Source: Actinomycetota bacterium
GTDB taxonomy: Bacteria > Actinomycetota > Actinomycetes > Streptosporangiales > Streptosporangiaceae
Direction of reading: 5' to 3'
Length of the DNA: 64,000 nucleotides
NCBI GenBank assembly: GCA_027314515.1
Contig: DAHVAR010000160.1
Span: forward strand, 22,199-86,198
A model generated the notes under the pieces. That model was given only the letters and a program-made list of their open reading frames with translations, was not told the DNA's origin and did no database searches. The position numbers and the translations under genes were made by a program. Below, one piece after another: positions 8,886 through 18,580 of the stretch (the stretch's first letter is position 1; the number at the start of each line of letters is the position of its first letter).

Positions 8886-9344
8886 GTGCGCACTTTCAGC
8901 CCGAAGGCCGCTGACATTCAGCGCCAATGGCATGTGATCGACGCCTCGGATGTCGTGCTCGGCCGGCTGGCGAGCCAGGCAGCCGTGCTGCTGCGCGGCA
9001 AGCACAAGCCCGTTTTCGCGCCGCATGCCGACACCGGCGACTTCGTCGTCATCGTCAACGCCGCCAAGGTTGCCATCAGCGGGAACAAGCTGCGTGACAA
9101 GATGGCCTACCGGCACAGCGGCTATCCGGGCGGGCTCCACTCGGTTTCCTACGCCCAGCTGATGGCAACCAACCCTGAGCGCGTCATCGAGAAGGCGGTC
9201 AAGGGCATGCTGCCAAAGAACGCCCTGGGCCGTCAGATGCTGCGCAAGCTCAAGGTCTACGCAGGTCCGGAGCACCCGCACAAGGCCCAGCAGCCAGTGC
9301 CGTTCGAGATCACCCAGATCGAGCAGCGGGCCAGCGCCAACTAA
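8886..9344 (+). CDS. rplM: 50S ribosomal protein L13
   Basis: An early-assembling large-subunit protein. It begins [20 protein letters not shown] and carries the family core ([50 protein letters not shown]). Start choice: GTG at 8886 has GAAGG nine bases upstream and gives the usual length (152 residues). The in-frame ATG at 8880 is only three bases from that site and would add two residues. It is followed by rpsI 56 bases later, the universal pair. Confidence 0.97.
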   Translation: MRTFSPKAADIQRQWHVIDASDVVLGRLASQAAVLLRGKHKPVFAPHADTGDFVVIVNAAKVAISGNKLRDKMAYRHSGYPGGLHSVSYAQLMATNPERVIEKAVKGMLPKNALGRQMLRKLKVYAGPEHPHKAQQPVPFEITQIEQRASAN

Positions 9345-9400
9345 CGTCCTAACGTCAGAGCCAGGCTAGAGATTCAACCGGGAAGTACGAGGAAGACAAC

Positions 9401-9916
9401 GTGGCCGAGTCCACCGAGACGCTGGATGCCGGAGCGGACGCCAACGCGCCCGAGGAGCACCTGTCGGAGTACACCACATCGACCGGCGACAACGCCCAGC
9501 CCAGGCAGGCTGCCCGGAAGCCGGTGGTGACCGGCAAGGCACAGGGAACGGGCCGCCGCAAGGAGGCCATCGCGCGGGTCCGGATTCAGCCGGGCACCGG
9601 TCAGTGGAAGATCAACGACCGGTCGATCGAGATCTACTTCCCGAACAAGGTGCATCAGCAGCTGATCAGCGAGCCGTTCGTGGCGCTGGGCGCTGAGGAC
9701 CAGTTCGACGTTGTGGCGCGCATCGTCGGCGGCGGCGTCAGCGGCCAGGCAGGTGCGCTGCGCCTGGGCATCGCCAGGGCGCTGATCCTGGTTGACCCGG
9801 ACAGCCGCTCCACCCTGAAGCGAGCCGGATTCCTGACCAGGGACGCCCGGGTCACCGAGCGCAAGAAGGCTGGGCTGAAGAAGGCCCGCAAGGCTCCGCA
9901 GTACTCCAAGCGCTAA
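9401..9916 (+). CDS. rpsI: 30S ribosomal protein S9
   Basis: A small-subunit protein whose C-terminal tail ([12 protein letters not shown]) reaches the P-site tRNA. The S9 domain starts near residue 46 ([17 protein letters not shown]) and includes [19 protein letters not shown]. About 45 N-terminal residues rich in Ala, Glu and Thr precede it, typical of actinobacterial S9. The start is a GTG. It is co-transcribed with rplM, and glmM follows after 39 bases. Confidence 0.97.
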   Translation: MAESTETLDAGADANAPEEHLSEYTTSTGDNAQPRQAARKPVVTGKAQGTGRRKEAIARVRIQPGTGQWKINDRSIEIYFPNKVHQQLISEPFVALGAEDQFDVVARIVGGGVSGQAGALRLGIARALILVDPDSRSTLKRAGFLTRDARVTERKKAGLKKARKAPQYSKR

Positions 9917-9955
9917 CCGGGCCGGCCAGCACGGCACGGAGGATCTTGGCGGGCG

Positions 9956-11374
9956 ATGGGCCAGCTTTTCGGTACTGACGGCGTCAGGGGTGTCGCTGGT
10001 CATGAGCTGACGGCCGGACTGGCGATGAACATCGCCGCCGCGGCGGCCAGCGTGCTCACCGCGGCCCGCTCGCGGCGTGCCGGGGAGCGCCCGTTCGCGG
10101 TCGTCGGCCGGGACCCGCGCGTGTCCGGCGAGTTCCTCGAGGCGGCCGTCGTCGCCGGCCTGGCAGCCGGCGGGATCGACGTCGTGCGGCTCGGAGTGAT
10201 CCCGACACCGGGTGTCGCTTATCTCACGGCTGCTATGGGAGCCGATTTCGGCGTCGTCCTCTCAGCGAGTCATAACCCGGCCGCTGACAACGGAATCAAG
10301 TTCTTCGCCCGCGGCGGCGTGAAACTCCCGGACGCGGTCGAAGACCAGATAGAGGACGAGACAGCCGCCATGCTGAGCGGCCGGGCTGCCGGTACTCCGC
10401 CTGGTCGTGGCGGGCTGAGCCGCGGCCCGTCGGGGGTGCCGCCGGGCGGTTTCGGCCGGATTAGCGACGCTAAGGATCAGGGCGAGCAGTACCTCGCGCA
10501 TCTGCTGAGTACCGTTCAGTGTCAGCCTGGCTATGACGGATCCCCGCTGGCGGGGCTGCGGGTCGTGGTTGACTGCGCCCACGGCGCCGCCTCCAGTTAT
10601 GCACCGAACCTGCTGCGCCGGGCCGGGGCCGACGTCATCACGATCGGAGCCGACCCGGACGGGCTGAACATCAATGCGGGCTACGGCTCGACGTGCCTCG
10701 GGACGTTGTCGGCGGCGGTCCGGGAGGCGCAAGCGGATGCCGGCATAGCCTACGACGGCGACGCGGACCGGTGCCTGGCGGTCGATGCGGCCGGCCAGAT
10801 CGTGGACGGCGACCAGATCCTTGCCGTGCTGGCCATCGCGCTGCGGGCCGACGGCAGGCTGGCGGGCGACACGGTGGTCGCAACCGTTATGTCGAACCTC
10901 GGGTTCCGGCGGGCGATGCGCGCGGCTGGCATCGACATAGTCGAGACACCGGTCGGTGACCGGTACCTGATCGCGGCGATGCTGGACGGCAAGTTCGTGC
11001 TCGGTGGCGAGCAGTCGGGCCACGTCATCATGCTCGACCACGCGACGACTGGCGACGGCATGCTGACGAGCCTCCACCTGCTCGCCCAGACAGCCCGGCA
11101 AGGCCGGCCGCTAGCCGCGCTTGCAAGCGTGATGACGAGGTATCCGCAGGTTCTGATCAACGTGCCGGGCGTGGACAAGACGCTGGTGGCATCGTCGCCC
11201 GCGCTGAGTGACGCGGTGACGACGGCCGCCGCGGAACTCGGCGAGGCGGGCCGAGTGCTTGTGCGGCCGAGCGGTACCGAGCCTGCCGTCCGGGTCATGG
11301 TGGAAGCAGAGGACGCCGGCCAGGCTGACCGGCTAGCCCGCCGCCTGGCCGATGTCATCAGCGAACTGGGTTAG
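9956..11374 (+). CDS. glmM: Phosphoglucosamine mutase
   Basis: Interconverts glucosamine-6-phosphate and glucosamine-1-phosphate for UDP-GlcNAc and peptidoglycan synthesis. All family loops are visible: the phosphoserine loop [13 protein letters not shown] (active Ser105), the metal loop YDGDADRC, the sugar loop GGEQSGH and the phosphate loop [11 protein letters not shown]. At 472 residues it is slightly longer than usual because of a Gly/Pro/Arg-rich insertion at about 141-168 ([14 protein letters not shown]). GGAGGATC lies upstream of the ATG. It follows rplM-rpsI, the usual actinobacterial place. Confidence 0.96.
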   Translation: MGQLFGTDGVRGVAGHELTAGLAMNIAAAAASVLTAARSRRAGERPFAVVGRDPRVSGEFLEAAVVAGLAAGGIDVVRLGVIPTPGVAYLTAAMGADFGVVLSASHNPAADNGIKFFARGGVKLPDAVEDQIEDETAAMLSGRAAGTPPGRGGLSRGPSGVPPGGFGRISDAKDQGEQYLAHLLSTVQCQPGYDGSPLAGLRVVVDCAHGAASSYAPNLLRRAGADVITIGADPDGLNINAGYGSTCLGTLSAAVREAQADAGIAYDGDADRCLAVDAAGQIVDGDQILAVLAIALRADGRLAGDTVVATVMSNLGFRRAMRAAGIDIVETPVGDRYLIAAMLDGKFVLGGEQSGHVIMLDHATTGDGMLTSLHLLAQTARQGRPLAALASVMTRYPQVLINVPGVDKTLVASSPALSDAVTTAAAELGEAGRVLVRPSGTEPAVRVMVEAEDAGQADRLARRLADVISELG

Positions 11375-11505
11375 CCGGCCTGGCCAGCACGCCGGGTTAG
11401 CAGCCAGCCAGCCAGCGAGCCGGGTTAGCCGGCCCGGACGGTCAGCGCGCCCGCGCGCGGGCTGGCACGGCGTCGCCGGTCGGTGCCGCATGGCAGGCTT
11501 AGCGC

Positions 11506-11856
11506 ATGATCGTTGGCATCGGCGTCGACGTCGCCGAGATCTCCCGGCTTGAGCAGGCGCTCGCACGATCACCGAGACTGGCAGTGCGCTTGTTCGCCGA
11601 CAGTGAACGCGGGTTGCCGACGCGATCGCTGGCCGGCTGCTTCGCTGCCAAGGAAGCCGTGGCCAAGGCCCTCGGCGCACCGCCAGGGCTGCGCTGGACT
11701 GATGCCGTCATCGGTCACGACGCCAGCGGCGCGCCCGTGCTTCAGATCAGCGGAACCGTCGCGGCTGCCGCGGCCCGGCTCGGAGTGACGAACTGGCACG
11801 TCTCGATCAGTCACGATGCCGGCCTGTGCGTGGCCATGGTGGTTGCTGAGCGATGA
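11506..11856 (+). CDS. acpS: Holo-[acyl-carrier-protein] synthase
   Basis: Transfers 4'-phosphopantetheine from CoA to a serine of acyl carrier protein, activating fatty-acid synthesis. The 116-residue protein has the two AcpS signatures: [19 protein letters not shown] (metal-binding Asp8) and [13 protein letters not shown] (catalytic Glu and Lys), ending [17 protein letters not shown]. It lies between glmM and the NAD(P)HX repair gene, all on one strand, a common actinobacterial order. Confidence 0.96.
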   Translation: MIVGIGVDVAEISRLEQALARSPRLAVRLFADSERGLPTRSLAGCFAAKEAVAKALGAPPGLRWTDAVIGHDASGAPVLQISGTVAAAAARLGVTNWHVSISHDAGLCVAMVVAER

Positions 11857-11926
11857 TCAGGGCAGGCTCGTGCTGTGCTGCGTCGCGGGGCGTGAGGACG
11901 GGGCGTGAGGACAGGGCGATGAGACG

Positions 11927-13462
11927 ATGAGGAACGCGCACCAGGTGGCGGCGGTGCGCGCCGCTGAGCACGCGCTGATGGCCAGGCTGCCGGCCGGGGC
12001 GGCGATGCAGCGCGCCGCGGCGGGCCTGGCGTCGGTGTGCGCGAGCCTGCTCGACCACGTCTACGGCGCATCGGTAGCAGTCATCGCGGGCAGCGGCGAC
12101 AACGGCGGTGACGCGCTTTACGCGGGCGCCCGCCTGGCCGGCCGCGGTGCTGACGTCACCGCGATCGCGTCCGGGCCGAAGCTGCACGAAGCGGCCGCAG
12201 CGGAACTCCTGGCCCGCGGTGGCCGCATCATGGCGGCCAGTGGCGGCCGCGATCTGGGTTGCGCGGGCAGCGCACCAATCGCGCCTGCCGCCGCACACGC
12301 GATCGCGGCGGCGGACCTGATCATGGACGGCATCACCGGGATCGGCGGTCACGGCGGCCTGCGCGAGCCCGGTGCGTCGCTGGCGCGGCTGATCGCCCTG
12401 GCTCGTGCCGACGGCGCGGTAGTCGTCGCGGTCGACTTGCCCAGCGGGATCGACGCCGACACCGGCGAGGTCCATGGCGCCGCAGTCCAGGCCGACGTGA
12501 CTGTGACGTTCGGCACGATCAAGCCCGGCCTGCTGATCGACCCGGGCGCGAGCTTCGCCGGCCTGACGGAGCTGATCGACATCGGCCTGGCCGCCTACCT
12601 GCCCGACCCCGATGTCGTCTCCCTCCAGGCTGCCGACGTGACGGAAGTACTGCCACGCCCGACGACCGAGTCCGACAAGTACCGCCGCGGCGTGCTTGGC
12701 CTGCTGGCCGGCAGCGATCAGTACACCGGCGCGGCAGTGCTGTCCTGCGGTGGCGCCATCCATGGCGGGGCAGGCATGGTCCGGTTCGTGTCGGCCGAGG
12801 TCGCGGTCGGGGTCGTGCGCCAGCACTGGCCGGAGGTGGTGCTCACCGCCTACGACCCGGACCGCCCGGCTGAGGCGATCACGACCGCCGGCCGGGTGCA
12901 GGCCTGGGCGGCTGGCCCTGGGATCGGCACCGGGCCGGAGGCGGCCGCCCTGCTCGACGCGGTGCTAGCCAGCGACGTACCGGTACTGGTCGACGCCGAT
13001 GGCCTCACCCTGCTGGCCGGCCGCCGCGATCTGCTGCGCCGCGAAGCGCCCGTGCTGATAACGCCGCATGCCGGCGAACTGGCTCGCTTGCTGTCGGCGG
13101 ACCGCGACGACATCGAGGCGCGCCGGCTGCACTACGCCCGCACGGCAGCGGCCGAACTAGGCGTCACCGTACTGCTCAAGGGCTCGACGACGCTGATCGC
13201 CAGCCCGGACGAGAGTCAGCCGGTGCTGGTGAACTCGACCGGCTCGAGCTGGCTTGCCACGGCCGGCTCGGGCGACGTGCTGTCCGGCCTGGCGGGCTCG
13301 CTGCTCGCGCAGGGCGTCCCCGCCGCGGCGGCGGCGGCGGCGGCCGCTTACCTGCACGGCATGGCCGGCCGGCTCGCCGCACGCGATGCCCCGATCGGCG
13401 CCAGCGACCTGATCGCCGTGATCCCGGCCGCGATCCGCGCTGTGACGAACGGCACTAACTAA
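11927..13462 (+). CDS. nnr: Bifunctional NAD(P)H-hydrate epimerase / ADP-dependent dehydratase
   Basis: Repairs hydrated, inactive NADH and NADPH. The N-terminal epimerase domain (YjeF_N, to about residue 215) has GSGDNGGDALYAGARLAG and VDLPSGIDADTGEVHG. The C-terminal ribokinase-like dehydratase domain (about 240-505) has TPHAGELARLL and the catalytic WLATAGSGDVLSGLAGSLL. The two-domain fusion (511 residues) is standard in bacteria. Upstream is acpS (70 bases), downstream alr. A GCG-repeat gives an alanine run near residue 465. Confidence 0.95.
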   Translation: MRNAHQVAAVRAAEHALMARLPAGAAMQRAAAGLASVCASLLDHVYGASVAVIAGSGDNGGDALYAGARLAGRGADVTAIASGPKLHEAAAAELLARGGRIMAASGGRDLGCAGSAPIAPAAAHAIAAADLIMDGITGIGGHGGLREPGASLARLIALARADGAVVVAVDLPSGIDADTGEVHGAAVQADVTVTFGTIKPGLLIDPGASFAGLTELIDIGLAAYLPDPDVVSLQAADVTEVLPRPTTESDKYRRGVLGLLAGSDQYTGAAVLSCGGAIHGGAGMVRFVSAEVAVGVVRQHWPEVVLTAYDPDRPAEAITTAGRVQAWAAGPGIGTGPEAAALLDAVLASDVPVLVDADGLTLLAGRRDLLRREAPVLITPHAGELARLLSADRDDIEARRLHYARTAAAELGVTVLLKGSTTLIASPDESQPVLVNSTGSSWLATAGSGDVLSGLAGSLLAQGVPAAAAAAAAAYLHGMAGRLAARDAPIGASDLIAVIPAAIRAVTNGTN

Positions 13463-13586
13463 CGCCGCACCCGGCTGTGGCGGCCGGCCGAAGCCGTCCC
13501 GGCGCCGCAGCGACTCCGGCACCGCAGCCGTTCCGGCACCGCAGCCGGGCTCAACCGCCCCGCGCTGGCTGGCACACTGAGTTGTC

Positions 13587-14831
13587 ATGGACGGGCACCC
13601 GGAAGCAGCCGTCGACCTGGACGCGATCCAGGCGAACGTGGCTGCCCTGAAGCGGCACGTCGCTGCCGCTCAGGTAATGGCAGTCGTCAAGGCTGACGGA
13701 TACGGCCACGGAATGCTGGAATCGGCCAGGGCCGCGCTGGCCGGCGGCGCGACCTGGCTGGGCGTTGTCCAGGTTGCGGACGCGATCGCGCTGCGCAAGG
13801 CCGGGATCCGCGAGCCAGTGCTGAGCCTGCACGGCAGTCCGGACTCGCCGCACGCGCAGGCCATCACGCATGAGATCGATCTGACGGTAGGCTCCGCCGC
13901 GCTGCTGGATCAGGTGGCGCTAGCCGCAGTGGCCGCGGGCAAGCCGGCCCGGCTGCACTTGGAGGCCGACACTGGCATGGGCCGGGGCGGTGCTATCGCG
14001 GCCGACTGGCCCGCCCTGGTCGACGCGGCGCTGTCGGCTCAAGCCGCCGGGCGGGTGAAGATCGTTGGCTTGTGGTCGCACTTCGCCTGCGCCGACATTC
14101 CCGGTCACCCGGCGATCGGCCGGCAACTGGATGCCTTCCGCGCTGCGGTCGCGGCGGCCGAGCGAGCGGGAGCGAGGCCCGAGGTACGGCACCTCGCCAA
14201 CGGCCCGGCAACCCTGACCCTGCCCGGCTCCTACTTCGACCTGGTCCGCCCCGGCGGTGCCGTCTTCGGCCTGTCTACCCTTCCCGGCGGCGCGCCGGAC
14301 TGGCTGCGTCCTGCCATGACCCTGCGGGCGAGGCTGATCCAGGTGAAGCGGGTGCCGGCCGGCACGCCGGTGTCCTACGCGCACCGGTACGTCACCGATG
14401 GCGACACCTTGCTCGGCGTCCTGCCGCTTGGCTACAACGAGGGGATCCCCAGGCTTGCGACGAACGCCGTCAGGTTGCTCGCCAGCCGGGGCAGGCGGGT
14501 TTCCATCGCCGGGACCGTCAACCTGAACCACATCATCCTGGACCTCGGTGACGGCCCGTCGGAGGCGGGCGACGAGGTCGTCGTCTTCGGACCGGGCGAT
14601 CACGGCGAGCCCACGGCTCAGGAGTGGGCAGAAGCACTCGGCACGATTTCCTACGAGATCGTCACCCGGTTTACCGGAAAGGTGCCGAGAACCTACTCTG
14701 GGGTAGCTGCAGCCGGAACCGGTGGGCTGGCGCCAGGCAATGCAGCGGCCGGGACCGGCGGCGGGGCCGGCTACATGGCGGCGCAGGCCGCAGACGGGAG
14801 AACCGATGGTCAGGTGGCGGCGGCTTTCTAG
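13587..14831 (+). CDS. alr: Alanine racemase
   Basis: A PLP enzyme making D-alanine for peptidoglycan. The PLP lysine is Lys35 in AVVKADGYGHG, and the second catalytic base is Tyr264 in PVSYAHRY. The beta-domain ends around TYSGVAA, after which about 45 Gly/Ala-rich residues follow that are not part of the family core. The gene overlaps the next hydrolase gene by 26 bases, as alr does in other actinobacteria. The ATG at 13587 places the barrel start (AAVDLDAIQANV) correctly. Confidence 0.96.
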   Translation: MDGHPEAAVDLDAIQANVAALKRHVAAAQVMAVVKADGYGHGMLESARAALAGGATWLGVVQVADAIALRKAGIREPVLSLHGSPDSPHAQAITHEIDLTVGSAALLDQVALAAVAAGKPARLHLEADTGMGRGGAIAADWPALVDAALSAQAAGRVKIVGLWSHFACADIPGHPAIGRQLDAFRAAVAAAERAGARPEVRHLANGPATLTLPGSYFDLVRPGGAVFGLSTLPGGAPDWLRPAMTLRARLIQVKRVPAGTPVSYAHRYVTDGDTLLGVLPLGYNEGIPRLATNAVRLLASRGRRVSIAGTVNLNHIILDLGDGPSEAGDEVVVFGPGDHGEPTAQEWAEALGTISYEIVTRFTGKVPRTYSGVAAAGTGGLAPGNAAAGTGGGAGYMAAQAADGRTDGQVAAAF

Positions 14832-15879
14832 CGTCGCAGGGCTGGCTACCGGGGTCGCGGCGGCCTCAGCCGGCGCGGTGATCGCCGTGGAGAAGGCCGC
14901 GGTGGGCCGGATCCGGCTGCGCCCCGATCCGGCCGTGACCGAGCCGTTCGGTCAGCTACGCGGGCGGCCGGTGACGGTCATCGCCGAAGACGGAGTGCGC
15001 CTGCACACCGAGGTCTGCGGGCCGGAGGACTCGCCGGTAACGATCGTGTTCTGTCACGGCTATACGCTCAGTCAGGACGTCTGGCACTACCAGCGCCAGG
15101 CTCTGCAGGCTGACTACCGCCTGGTGTTCTGGGATCAGCGCAGTCACGGCAGGTCAGGGCGCAGTGATCCGGCCCGGATCAGCATCGGACAGCTCGGCCG
15201 TGACCTGGCAGCCGTGCTGGCCGCGACGACACGGGCGGGCGCCCCTGTCGTGCTGGCCGGGCACTCGATGGGCGGAATGGCGATCATGGCGCTGGCCGAC
15301 CAGCATCCGGAGTTGTTCGGCAGCAAGGTGATCGGCGTAACGCTGATTTCCACCACCGCGCTGGTCGACCCGACCGGCTGGCTGCCGGGGCCACTGCGTC
15401 CGGTCGGCCGCTGGGCGGCCCCGGCGCTGCTGCGCGGGTCATCCCGCGGCCGGCGGGCGGAGCTGACCGAGCGAATCCGCGACGCGGCCGGCGACCTGGC
15501 GTTCCTGTCCACTCGCTTCATCGCGTTCGGTGACCCGGACGTCAGCCCTACCGTCGTCGAATTCCTCGAGCACACGATCAGGGCGACGCCCATCGATGTC
15601 GTCGCCGACTTTTACCTCGCGCTGACCGAGCATGACGAGCGGGGCTCGCTGGCAACGATCGGCAGGGTCCCCACGGTCGTGCTGACCGGCCTGGAGGACC
15701 GGCTGGTCGCCACCGCGCAGACCGCTGAGCTCGCTGCCGGGATCCCGGGAGCCAGCCTGGTCGAGATACCGGCGGCCGGGCACATGGTGATCTTGGAACG
15801 GCCCGGGATCGTGACGGAGGAGATATCCGGCCTGGTGGCGCTGGCACTGGAGGAATCGGCGACCAGGCGGCCGGCATGA
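14806..15879 (+). CDS. Alpha/beta-fold hydrolase
   Basis: A 357-residue hydrolase. After a short basic start and a hydrophobic segment (about 8-28, VAGLATGVAAASAGAVIA: a membrane anchor or signal), the fold shows the oxyanion motif CHGYTLSQDVW, WDQRSHGRSG and the nucleophile elbow GHSMGG (Ser154). The catalytic Asp and His are probably in LTGLEDRLV and AAGHMVILE. The ATG at 14806 has GGGAG five bases upstream and overlaps alr by 26 bases. Its position between alr and tsaE is a conserved actinobacterial arrangement. The substrate is unknown. Confidence 0.88.
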   Translation: MVRWRRLSSVAGLATGVAAASAGAVIAVEKAAVGRIRLRPDPAVTEPFGQLRGRPVTVIAEDGVRLHTEVCGPEDSPVTIVFCHGYTLSQDVWHYQRQALQADYRLVFWDQRSHGRSGRSDPARISIGQLGRDLAAVLAATTRAGAPVVLAGHSMGGMAIMALADQHPELFGSKVIGVTLISTTALVDPTGWLPGPLRPVGRWAAPALLRGSSRGRRAELTERIRDAAGDLAFLSTRFIAFGDPDVSPTVVEFLEHTIRATPIDVVADFYLALTEHDERGSLATIGRVPTVVLTGLEDRLVATAQTAELAAGIPGASLVEIPAAGHMVILERPGIVTEEISGLVALALEESATRRPA

Positions 15880-16535
15880 CCGGCCAGCCGAAACGGCCAT
15901 CACCGGCAGGGCAGCCATCACCGGCAGACCTGGCAGGACAGCCAGCGCAGTCCGCAGCCGCGCAGCCCGGCGGGGATTCCGACGGCAGCGACACGGAGGC
16001 GCCGGGTGTCGACGAGCTGATCCGGGTGCCGACGGCCGACCAGATGCGCGGACTCGGCCGCCGCCTGGCCAGCCTGCTGCGGGCCGGCGACCTCGTGCTG
16101 CTGTCCGGCCCGCTGGGCGCCGGCAAGACCACCCTGGCTCAGGGCATCGGGGCGGGCCTCGGCGTTCGCGGCTCGGTTACCTCGCCGACATTCGTCATCG
16201 CGAGGGTGCATCCGAGCCTGGCAGCGGGACCCGACCTGGTGCATGCCGACGCCTACCGGCTCGGCAGCCGTGCCGAGGTGGACGACCTGGATCTCGATGC
16301 AGATCTGGGGACCGCGGTCACCGTGGTCGAGTGGGGCGAAGGGCTGGTCGAGGACCTGGCGCCAAGCTTCCTGTCGGTCCGGATCTGGGCCGACGAACCA
16401 CCGGCCGGCCAGGACGTGAGCGACGCCGGGGAGGCCGGCACCCGGCGGACCGTGCTGATCCGCGGCTCCGGCGAGCGGTGGCGGGACCCGGATGTGGCCG
16501 AGGCGACCCGGCTGGCGCTGGCCGACCTGAGCTGA
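15876..16535 (+). CDS. tsaE: tRNA threonylcarbamoyladenosine biosynthesis ATPase TsaE
   Basis: The ATPase of the TsaBDE complex that adds threonylcarbamoyl to A37 of ANN-decoding tRNAs. The P-loop is SGPLGAGKTTLAQGIGAG (Lys84); SPTFVIARVH and VTVVEWGEGL are further family motifs. The first ~45 residues are a disordered Pro/Ala/Gln stretch, making it longer (219) than the usual ~150-160. ATGA overlap with the hydrolase gene. The partners tsaB and tsaD lie 1.4-3.6 kb downstream on the same strand. Confidence 0.94.
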   Translation: MTGQPKRPSPAGQPSPADLAGQPAQSAAAQPGGDSDGSDTEAPGVDELIRVPTADQMRGLGRRLASLLRAGDLVLLSGPLGAGKTTLAQGIGAGLGVRGSVTSPTFVIARVHPSLAAGPDLVHADAYRLGSRAEVDDLDLDADLGTAVTVVEWGEGLVEDLAPSFLSVRIWADEPPAGQDVSDAGEAGTRRTVLIRGSGERWRDPDVAEATRLALADLS

Positions 16536-16680
16536 GCTCGGCACTGGCTGTCCGCGCGCAGGCCGCAATGCGTGCCGAATCGTCCTGCGAGGCGGTGTTC
16601 GCGCTATTACACTGCCGGTGAGTCCAGCGGGTCCTTGCCGGGGGCACCCGCGGCTCCGATCAGCCACCAGGAGGCGTGCC

Positions 16681-17841
16681 GTGGCCCAGCAGGGCATCCC
16701 GCCCCGTCGCTCCGCCCGACCGCCCCAGCCCGACTATCGCGGGCGGCGCGACCGGTTGCCGGACCGGCCGCGCCGGGACCGGCCGCAGTTTGACGCGTTC
16801 GGGCCTGACCAGGATGACCAGCTGCCGCCCTGGGCCGGCCCGAATGCCTATCCTCCAGGCACAGCTCGGCGGCCCGGCGCAGAACCCGGCAGCCATGCCG
16901 CCGGGCGAGCCGACGAAGAGTACTACGACGACCGCCCCGGCTCTGGCCGGCCGGCCGCTGGCGATCCCGGCTGGCGGTCAGCTGACGACTCCGGCTGGCG
17001 GGCGGCTGGCGACTCTGGCTGGCCCGCCGACGACTCCGGCAGGGCGCCGGCCGACGACTCTGGCAGGGCGCCGGCCGTCGGCCTGGCTGACCCGCCAGGT
17101 CGCGCCGGGCTGCCGACCCGGCGCGGCCGGGCTGCCGCGACCCGGCTGCGCAAGTCGCGACGCCGCGTCTACCGGTTGTGCGGGATCGCCATCGCGGTCT
17201 GCGTCGTCGCCGCCGGGCTTACCGCGATCTTGACTCATCACACCCCCAAGCCGTCCCTGTACGTGACGTCACTGCTGCCGGGTGAGTTCACGTCGGTTCC
17301 CAATGCCTGCGGCGGCGTCAGCAGCACCGTGCTGAACCAGTACCTGCCTGGCCCTGGCCGGACGGTAGCCAGCGAGATCGCGGAGACCACGCAGAGCCAG
17401 TGCACTTTCACCCTGGACCGCAAACCCGACTTCCTCGTGCTGGAAGTGACCGCGCAGGCGTATCAGCCGTTCGCGGCGGCGACTGCGGCGGGCAGCGCGC
17501 CCGGCAGCGCCTCGGCCAACGCACAGGACAATTACTCGCTCACGCAGCGGACCCTGGCGAAGCCGCCGAAGGGCTCGCCGCTGTCGGCAGCTCAGCTCAG
17601 CCCGCTGCCTAAGACTGGCCAGCAGGCGCTCGTCGCGGTCCAGGCCGAGCATGTCAGGCGGATCAGCACCGAGGTGGTAACGGTCGTCATCCGCGAGCGC
17701 AACGTGCTCATTGTCGTGTCGGAATCCGGCCAGGAGTCCGGGCAGGGATTCGGGCCGGTGTCCGTCGCGACGCTGCAGGCCGGGGCCGAGGCCGCGGCCA
17801 GGGGAATGCTGGCGAAGTCGGTTACCGAGCCCACTGCCTGA
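16681..17841 (+). CDS. Single-pass membrane protein, DUF3558-like outer domain
   Basis: A 386-residue protein of unknown role. Residues 1-~160 are Arg/Pro/Asp-rich with near-repeats of GWR(A)ADDSG and APADDSG. One transmembrane helix spans about 166-186. The outer part begins with two cysteines about 40 residues apart (NACGGVSSTVLNQYL ... SQCTFTLDRK), reminiscent of actinobacterial DUF3558-type lipoprotein domains, though I am not certain of the family. The start is a GTG with AGGAGG about nine bases upstream. It interrupts the otherwise tight tsaE-tsaB-rimI-tsaD run. Confidence 0.8.
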   Translation: MAQQGIPPRRSARPPQPDYRGRRDRLPDRPRRDRPQFDAFGPDQDDQLPPWAGPNAYPPGTARRPGAEPGSHAAGRADEEYYDDRPGSGRPAAGDPGWRSADDSGWRAAGDSGWPADDSGRAPADDSGRAPAVGLADPPGRAGLPTRRGRAAATRLRKSRRRVYRLCGIAIAVCVVAAGLTAILTHHTPKPSLYVTSLLPGEFTSVPNACGGVSSTVLNQYLPGPGRTVASEIAETTQSQCTFTLDRKPDFLVLEVTAQAYQPFAAATAAGSAPGSASANAQDNYSLTQRTLAKPPKGSPLSAAQLSPLPKTGQQALVAVQAEHVRRISTEVVTVVIRERNVLIVVSESGQESGQGFGPVSVATLQAGAEAAARGMLAKSVTEPTA

Positions 17842-17899
17842 CCGCCCGAGCGGGCCTTACGGTCGAAGCACCGGCTGCGCCTCACTAGGCTGGTCAACC

Positions 17900-18580
17900 G
17901 TGCTGCTGCTGGCCTTTGACACGGCGACGCCGTCGGTGACGGTGGCCCTGCACGACGGCACCGCCGTCGTGGCCGAGGAGTCCGCCGTCGACGGGCGCAG
18001 GCATGGCGAGATCCTCGCCGTATTCATCGACAAGGTGCTGCGCAGCGCCGGGGCCGGGCGCGAGGACCTGACAGCCGTCGCGGTCGGTACCGGGCCGGGC
18101 CCCTACACCGGGCTGCGCGCCGGGCTGGTCACCGCTCGCGTGCTGGCCAGCGCTCTTGCGATCAGGATCGACGGCGTGTGCTCACTCGATGTGATAGCCG
18201 CGGCCGCCTGTGCTGAGGCGGCACGGACTGAGGCGGCACGGACTGAGGATGGCGGCACTGACTTCCTGGTCGCCACCGACGCGCGGCGCCGGGAGGTGTA
18301 CTGGGCTCGCTACTGCGCGGCCGGCCAGCGCACTGACGGACCGCAGGTGAGCCGGCCAGCCGATCTGCCGCGCGGGCTGCCCGTCGCCGGGCATGCCGCG
18401 CTGGTCTACCCCGAGCTCAGCGACCGGCCGCTGAATCCGGCGTTCCCTGCCGCTGGGCAGCTCGCGGCAATCTCGGCAGCCCGGCTGAGCCGGGGCGAGC
18501 CGGCCCACCCTGCCGTGCCGCTGTACCTGCGCAGGCCGGACGCGAGGGAGCCAGGCAAGCCGAAGCGGGTCACGCCATGA
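17900..18580 (+). CDS. tsaB: tRNA threonylcarbamoyladenosine biosynthesis protein TsaB
   Basis: A non-catalytic ASKHA-fold partner of TsaD. The start is MLLLAFDTATPSVTVALHDG and GTGPGPYTGLRAGLVTARVL is the family signature. The GTG at 17900 begins the conserved domain directly. Mid-protein there is a tandem TEAARTEAART caused by a duplicated 15-bp unit near 18220-18250. It overlaps rimI by four bases (ATGA). Confidence 0.94.
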   Translation: MLLLAFDTATPSVTVALHDGTAVVAEESAVDGRRHGEILAVFIDKVLRSAGAGREDLTAVAVGTGPGPYTGLRAGLVTARVLASALAIRIDGVCSLDVIAAAACAEAARTEAARTEDGGTDFLVATDARRREVYWARYCAAGQRTDGPQVSRPADLPRGLPVAGHAALVYPELSDRPLNPAFPAAGQLAAISAARLSRGEPAHPAVPLYLRRPDAREPGKPKRVTP

